Origin: Archivesica marissinica
Taxonomy: Eukaryota > Mollusca > Bivalvia > Venerida > Vesicomyidae
Length of the DNA: 64,000 nt
NCBI GenBank assembly: GCA_014843695.1
Contig: CM026391.1
Coordinates: 16,301,043-16,365,042, forward strand
Reading direction: 5' to 3'
Shown here: one piece after another, positions 59,233 through 64,000 of the stretch
Position numbering within the stretch: position 1 is the first letter of the stretch
How the letters are laid out: every line of letters begins with the position of its first letter
The notes under the pieces: model-generated
Database searches by the model: none
What the model saw: only the letters and a program-made list of their open reading frames with translations
Told to the model about the DNA's origin: nothing
Made by a program: the position numbers and the translations under genes

Positions 59233-59306
59233 TGAACCCTTCCCATGGAGCATTCGACCATCGGACCGTTCCTCCCTGACATGGTCCCATGACATATATC
59301 TTGGAC

Positions 59307-60771
59307 ATGAACATATTACCAGACTTCCCATGAACATATTCCGACTTCCCATGAACATATTACCGGACTTCCCATGAACATATTACTGGACTTCCCATGA
59401 CATATTACCGACTTCCCATGAACATATTACCGGACTTCCCATGAACTATTACTGGACTTCCCATAACATATTACGACTTCCCATGAACATATTACCTGAC
59501 TTCCCATGAACATATTACCGGAATTCCCATGAACTTATTACCGGACTTCCCATGAACATATTACTGGACTTCCCATGAACATATTACTGGACTTCCCATG
59601 AACATATTACTGGACTTCCATAACATATTACTGGACTTCCCATGAACATATTATCGGACTTCCCATGAACATATTACCGGACTTCCAATGAACATATTAC
59701 TGGACTTCCCATGAACATATTACCGGACTTCCCATGAACATATTACTGGACTTCCCATGAACATATTACCGGACTTCCCATGAACATATTACCAGACTTG
59801 CCATGAACATATTATTGGATTTCCAATGAACATATTACCGGACTTCCCATGAACATATTACCAGACTTCCCATGAACATATTACCAGACTTCCCATGAAC
59901 ATATTACCAGACCTCCCATGAACATATTACCGGACTTCCAATGAACATATTACCAGACGTCCCATGAACATATTACTGGACTTCCCATGAACATATTACC
60001 AGACTTCCCATGAACATATTACCAGACTTCCCATGAACATATTACCGGACTTCCCATGAACATATTACCAGACTTCCCATGAACATATTACCAGACTTCC
60101 CATGAACATATTACCGGACTATGAACATATTACCGACTTTGAACATATTACCGGACTTCCCATGAACATATTACATGACTTCCCATGAACATATTACCAG
60201 ACTTCCCATGAACATATTACCGGACTTCCCATGAACATATTACCGGACTTCCCAAACATATTACCAGACTTCCCATGAACATTTACCAGACTTCCCATGA
60301 ACATATTACCTGACTTCCCATGAACATATTACCGGACTTCCCATGAACATATTACTGGACTTCCCATGAACATATTACCGGACTTCCCATGAACATATTA
60401 CCGGACTTCCCATGAACATATTACCGGACTTCCCATGAACATATTACCGGACTTCCCATGAACATATTACCGGACTTCCCATGAACATATTACTGACTTC
60501 CCATGAACATATTACCGGATTTCCCATGAACATATTACCAGACTTCCCATGAACATATTACCGGACTTCCATGAACATATTACCGGACTTCCCATGAACA
60601 TATTACCAGACTTCCCATGAACATATTACCGGACTTCCCATGAACATATTACCGGACTTCCAATGAACATATTACCAGACTTCCCATGAACATATTACCT
60701 GACTTCCCATGAACATATTACCAGACTTCCCATGAACGTATTACAAGACTTCCCATGAACATATTACTGGA
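59307..60771. repeat. 23-bp array running into the assembly gap
   Basis: The unit is CATGAACATATTACCGGACT followed by TCC, about 64 copies, with CCAGAC and CTGGAC variants. Many single-base losses (CATGACATATT, TACGACTT) suggest consensus noise. Confidence 0.95.
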
Positions 60772-61771
60772 NNNNNNNNNNNNNNNNNNNNNNNNNNNNN
60801 NNNNNNNNNNNNNNNNNNNNNNNNNNNNNNNNNNNNNNNNNNNNNNNNNNNNNNNNNNNNNNNNNNNNNNNNNNNNNNNNNNNNNNNNNNNNNNNNNNNN
60901 NNNNNNNNNNNNNNNNNNNNNNNNNNNNNNNNNNNNNNNNNNNNNNNNNNNNNNNNNNNNNNNNNNNNNNNNNNNNNNNNNNNNNNNNNNNNNNNNNNNN
61001 NNNNNNNNNNNNNNNNNNNNNNNNNNNNNNNNNNNNNNNNNNNNNNNNNNNNNNNNNNNNNNNNNNNNNNNNNNNNNNNNNNNNNNNNNNNNNNNNNNNN
61101 NNNNNNNNNNNNNNNNNNNNNNNNNNNNNNNNNNNNNNNNNNNNNNNNNNNNNNNNNNNNNNNNNNNNNNNNNNNNNNNNNNNNNNNNNNNNNNNNNNNN
61201 NNNNNNNNNNNNNNNNNNNNNNNNNNNNNNNNNNNNNNNNNNNNNNNNNNNNNNNNNNNNNNNNNNNNNNNNNNNNNNNNNNNNNNNNNNNNNNNNNNNN
61301 NNNNNNNNNNNNNNNNNNNNNNNNNNNNNNNNNNNNNNNNNNNNNNNNNNNNNNNNNNNNNNNNNNNNNNNNNNNNNNNNNNNNNNNNNNNNNNNNNNNN
61401 NNNNNNNNNNNNNNNNNNNNNNNNNNNNNNNNNNNNNNNNNNNNNNNNNNNNNNNNNNNNNNNNNNNNNNNNNNNNNNNNNNNNNNNNNNNNNNNNNNNN
61501 NNNNNNNNNNNNNNNNNNNNNNNNNNNNNNNNNNNNNNNNNNNNNNNNNNNNNNNNNNNNNNNNNNNNNNNNNNNNNNNNNNNNNNNNNNNNNNNNNNNN
61601 NNNNNNNNNNNNNNNNNNNNNNNNNNNNNNNNNNNNNNNNNNNNNNNNNNNNNNNNNNNNNNNNNNNNNNNNNNNNNNNNNNNNNNNNNNNNNNNNNNNN
61701 NNNNNNNNNNNNNNNNNNNNNNNNNNNNNNNNNNNNNNNNNNNNNNNNNNNNNNNNNNNNNNNNNNNNNNN
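60772..61771. other. Assembly gap (1,000 N)
   Basis: Exactly 1,000 undetermined bases inside tandem-repeat DNA. The round size suggests a placeholder rather than a measured length. Open frames spanning it are meaningless. Confidence 0.99.
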
Positions 61772-62445
61772 TTGAGCCGCCCACGGGCCATTTTATACCA
61801 TTATAGCCCGTTGAGCAACCCAGGGGCCATTTTATACCATTGTAGCCCGTTGAGCCACCCAGGGGCCATTTTATACCATTGTAGTCGTTGAGCGACACAG
61901 GGGCCATTTGATACTATTGCAGTAGTTGAGTGACACAGGGGCCATATGATACCATTGTAGTCGTTGAGCAACCCAGGGGCCATTTGATACCATTGCAGTA
62001 GTTGAGTGACCCAGGGGCCATTTGATACCATTGCAGTAGTTGAGTGACCCAGGAGCCATATGATACCATTGTAGTCGTTGAGCGACCCAGGGGCCATTTG
62101 ATCCAATTGTAGCCCGTTGAGTGACCCAGGGGCCATTTGATACCATTGTAGTAGTTGAGCGACCCAGGGGCCATTTGATCCAATTGTAGCCTGTTGAGCG
62201 ACCCAGGGGCCATTTGATACCATTGTAGTCGTTGAGTGACCCAGGGGCCATTTGATACCATTGTAGTAGTTGAGCAACCCAGGGGCCATTTGATACTATT
62301 GTAGTAGTTGAGTGACCCAGGGGCCATTTGATACCATTGTAGCAGTTGAGCAACCCAGGGGCCATATGATACCATTGCAGTAGGTGAGCAACCCAGGAGC
62401 CATCTGATACCATTGCAGTAGATGAGGGGCCATTTGATCAAATAT
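61772..62445. repeat. 37/38-bp array, right block
   Basis: The same unit as 58750-59232. It starts at the gap edge with a stretch of about 408 bp duplicating 58800-59207, then continues with about seven further, more diverged units. Confidence 0.93.
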
Positions 62446-63178
62446 TAGTTGTTGATGGACCCAGGGTCATTTGATCTTATTGTGTCAGGTGTTTGGTCCA
62501 GGGCCGCTCTCGATGACACGGAAGTACAATTACTTGAAATCAGTAACTTCCTAAATAGGGATTGGTGCATCATTATAGATGAAATTATTTACAGCTATTG
62601 AAATCATTTTTAGACAGGCGTTTGTGTTTGACATAAAATACTAGGTCAGAGGTCATTGAGACACATTAGTGCATCCTGGCAGCTGTAAACCGGTTTGGCC
62701 AAAACTAAACCAGAACACCAGGCTTCAAAGCGTACATACATTCGTCTGACGTTTGGAATTCTTCAAAAATGTAACCAGTTGCAGTTTTTTATTCTGTAGC
62801 TCATCCCTGTAATTGCTTTCAGAAACTTGATAGTAACTGCGCACAATGCAGCATTGTTTGTCAGCTTCCGTCCCTTGCCTCATTTGTCGTGATTGTAACT
62901 GTTTATGTGCAACCCAACGTCCTGCTCGCATGAAAAAGATGATGCAAGGATTACCGCCCACATGTCTTGCTTTGACAATACCATCATTGATAATTGATAT
63001 GTTTTAAGAATCTAGAAAATTACCCCTGTTGTTGGATTTGACTGACAGATGGATTGAGAACATTTAGTTGAAAAATATAAATGTTCAGATCACTTGATAA
63101 TAATGGCCTCGTAATGTTTTAATCCATTGAAATCATTGAGGGGTCACTGTTGATGAGTAGGGTAAATCTGTTTGTTTC
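62446..63178. other. No gene seen
   Basis: Unique-looking. A 78-codon minus-strand open frame (62725-62961) shows no recognisable domain. The expected next eIF5B exon is not here. Confidence 0.5.
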
Positions 63179-63785
63179 AGTTCTAATCTACATCCGGTGT
63201 ACACTGTTGTGGTCAGTTCTAATCTACATCCGGTGTACACTGTTGGGGTCAGTTCTAATCTACATCCGATGTACACTGTTGTGGTCAGTTCTAATCTACA
63301 TCCGGTGTACACTGTTGTAGTCAGTTCTAATCTACATCTGTTGTAGTCAGTTCTAATCTACATCCGGTGTACACTGTTGTGGTCAGTTCTAATCTATATC
63401 CTGTGTACACTGTTGTCGTCAGTTCTACTCTACATTCTGTGTACACTGTTGTGGTCAGTTCTAATCTACATCCAGTGTACACTGTTGAGGTTAGTTCTAA
63501 TCTACATCCAGTGTACACTGTTGAGGTTAGTTCTAATCTACATCCAGTGTACACTGTTGAGGTCAGTTCTAATCTACATCCAGTGTACACTGTTGAGGTT
63601 AGTTCTAATCTACATCCAGTGTACACTGTTGAGGTTAGTTCTAATCTACATCCAGTGTACACTGTTGAGGTTAGTTCTAATCTACATCCAGTGTACACTG
63701 TTGAGGTCAGTTCTAATCTACATCCGGTGTGCACTGTTGAGGTCAGTTCTAATCTACATCCAGTGTACACTGTTGAGGTCAGTTT
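63179..63785. repeat. 36-bp array (about 17 copies)
   Basis: The unit is CAGTTCTAATCTACATCCGG followed by TGTACACTGTTGTGGT. Left units carry TTGTGGTC and CCGG; right units carry TTGAGGTT and CCAG. Open frames on both strands (for example TSTVYTGCRLEL) follow from the unit length. Confidence 0.95.
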
Positions 63786-64000
63786 ATAACAAGTCAGGGA
63801 AATCCTTGAAGGAAACAGAACATACAATTACTATAACACAAGAGTTTATGCCAAGTCCAGGAAGTCTTTGAAAGAAACAGAACATACAATTACTATAACA
63901 CAAGAGTTTATACCAAGTCAGGGAAGTCCTTGAAGGAAACAGAACATACAATTACTATAACACAAGAGTTTATACCAAGTCAGGGAAGTCCTTGAAGGAA
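63786..64000. repeat. 62-bp array, runs off the right edge
   Basis: About 3.4 copies of a unit with AAGTCAGGGAAGTCCTTGAA, GGAAACAGAACATACAATTA and ACACAAGAGTTTATACC. It directly abuts the 36-bp array with no unique spacer. Confidence 0.92.

Noticed and set aside
60718..61907. Open frames spanning the N run
   Set aside because: They consist almost entirely of undetermined bases.
1..64000. Telomeric or classical centromeric satellite
   Set aside because: No TTAGGG-type runs, and arrays are many unrelated units between eIF5B exons rather than one dominant satellite.

Overview
The window is eukaryotic, from an invertebrate metazoan. The only host gene I can identify is eIF5B, present as two exons with canonical GT/AG introns on the + strand. 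The mix of tRNA-derived SINEs, short TTAA-flanked DNA elements and many minisatellites would fit a bivalve mollusc, but no species can be fixed from this sequence alone.

Host gene: 28637-28798 (54 codons) and 50873-51004 (44 codons) encode consecutive pieces of translation initiation factor eIF5B, from domain II to just before domain III. The intron between them is 22,074 bp. The flanking introns run off both window edges (more than 28.6 kb upstream, about 13 kb downstream). I see no other host exon, so nearly everything here is intronic.

Layout: by my rough summation about 36 kb of the 64 kb is tandem repeat, in about 27 separate arrays with units from 3 to 119 bp. The largest are 1-6752 (12/15-bp units), 28833-35682 (23 bp), 41985-44483 (56 bp), 38436-40640 (33 bp) and 59307-60771 (23 bp). 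Between them lie four tRNA-head or SINE-like families (S1-S4, about 15 copies), three families of short TTAA-flanked elements with CCC...GGG termini as in piggyBac-type MITEs (families A-C), a CAGGG-ended element with 5-bp target duplications, one Tc1-type element of 1,500 bp with a frameshifted transposase (52718-54217), and one 3.3-kb element with about 0.8-kb inverted repeats carrying a decayed gene for a PIN/FEN1-like plus CXC-domain protein (46736-50052). A 1,000-N assembly gap lies at 60772-61771.

Main theme: several arrays sit inside transposable elements and use the element's own sequence as repeat unit. The 33-bp array is the first 33 bp of MITE-A. The 67- and 119-bp arrays are the 5' part of MITE-B, and another MITE-B copy has its 3' end repeated four times as an 85-bp unit. 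A diverged MITE-B relative leads into the 35-bp array. An AT-rich array sits inside a dispersed repeat. This supports a model in which ends of short DNA elements seed satellites inside introns. The window also holds a filled/empty site pair for MITE-A that shows the TTAA target directly. Parts of the arrays look noisy, and the gap flanks duplicate each other, so copy numbers and fine structure should be treated with caution.
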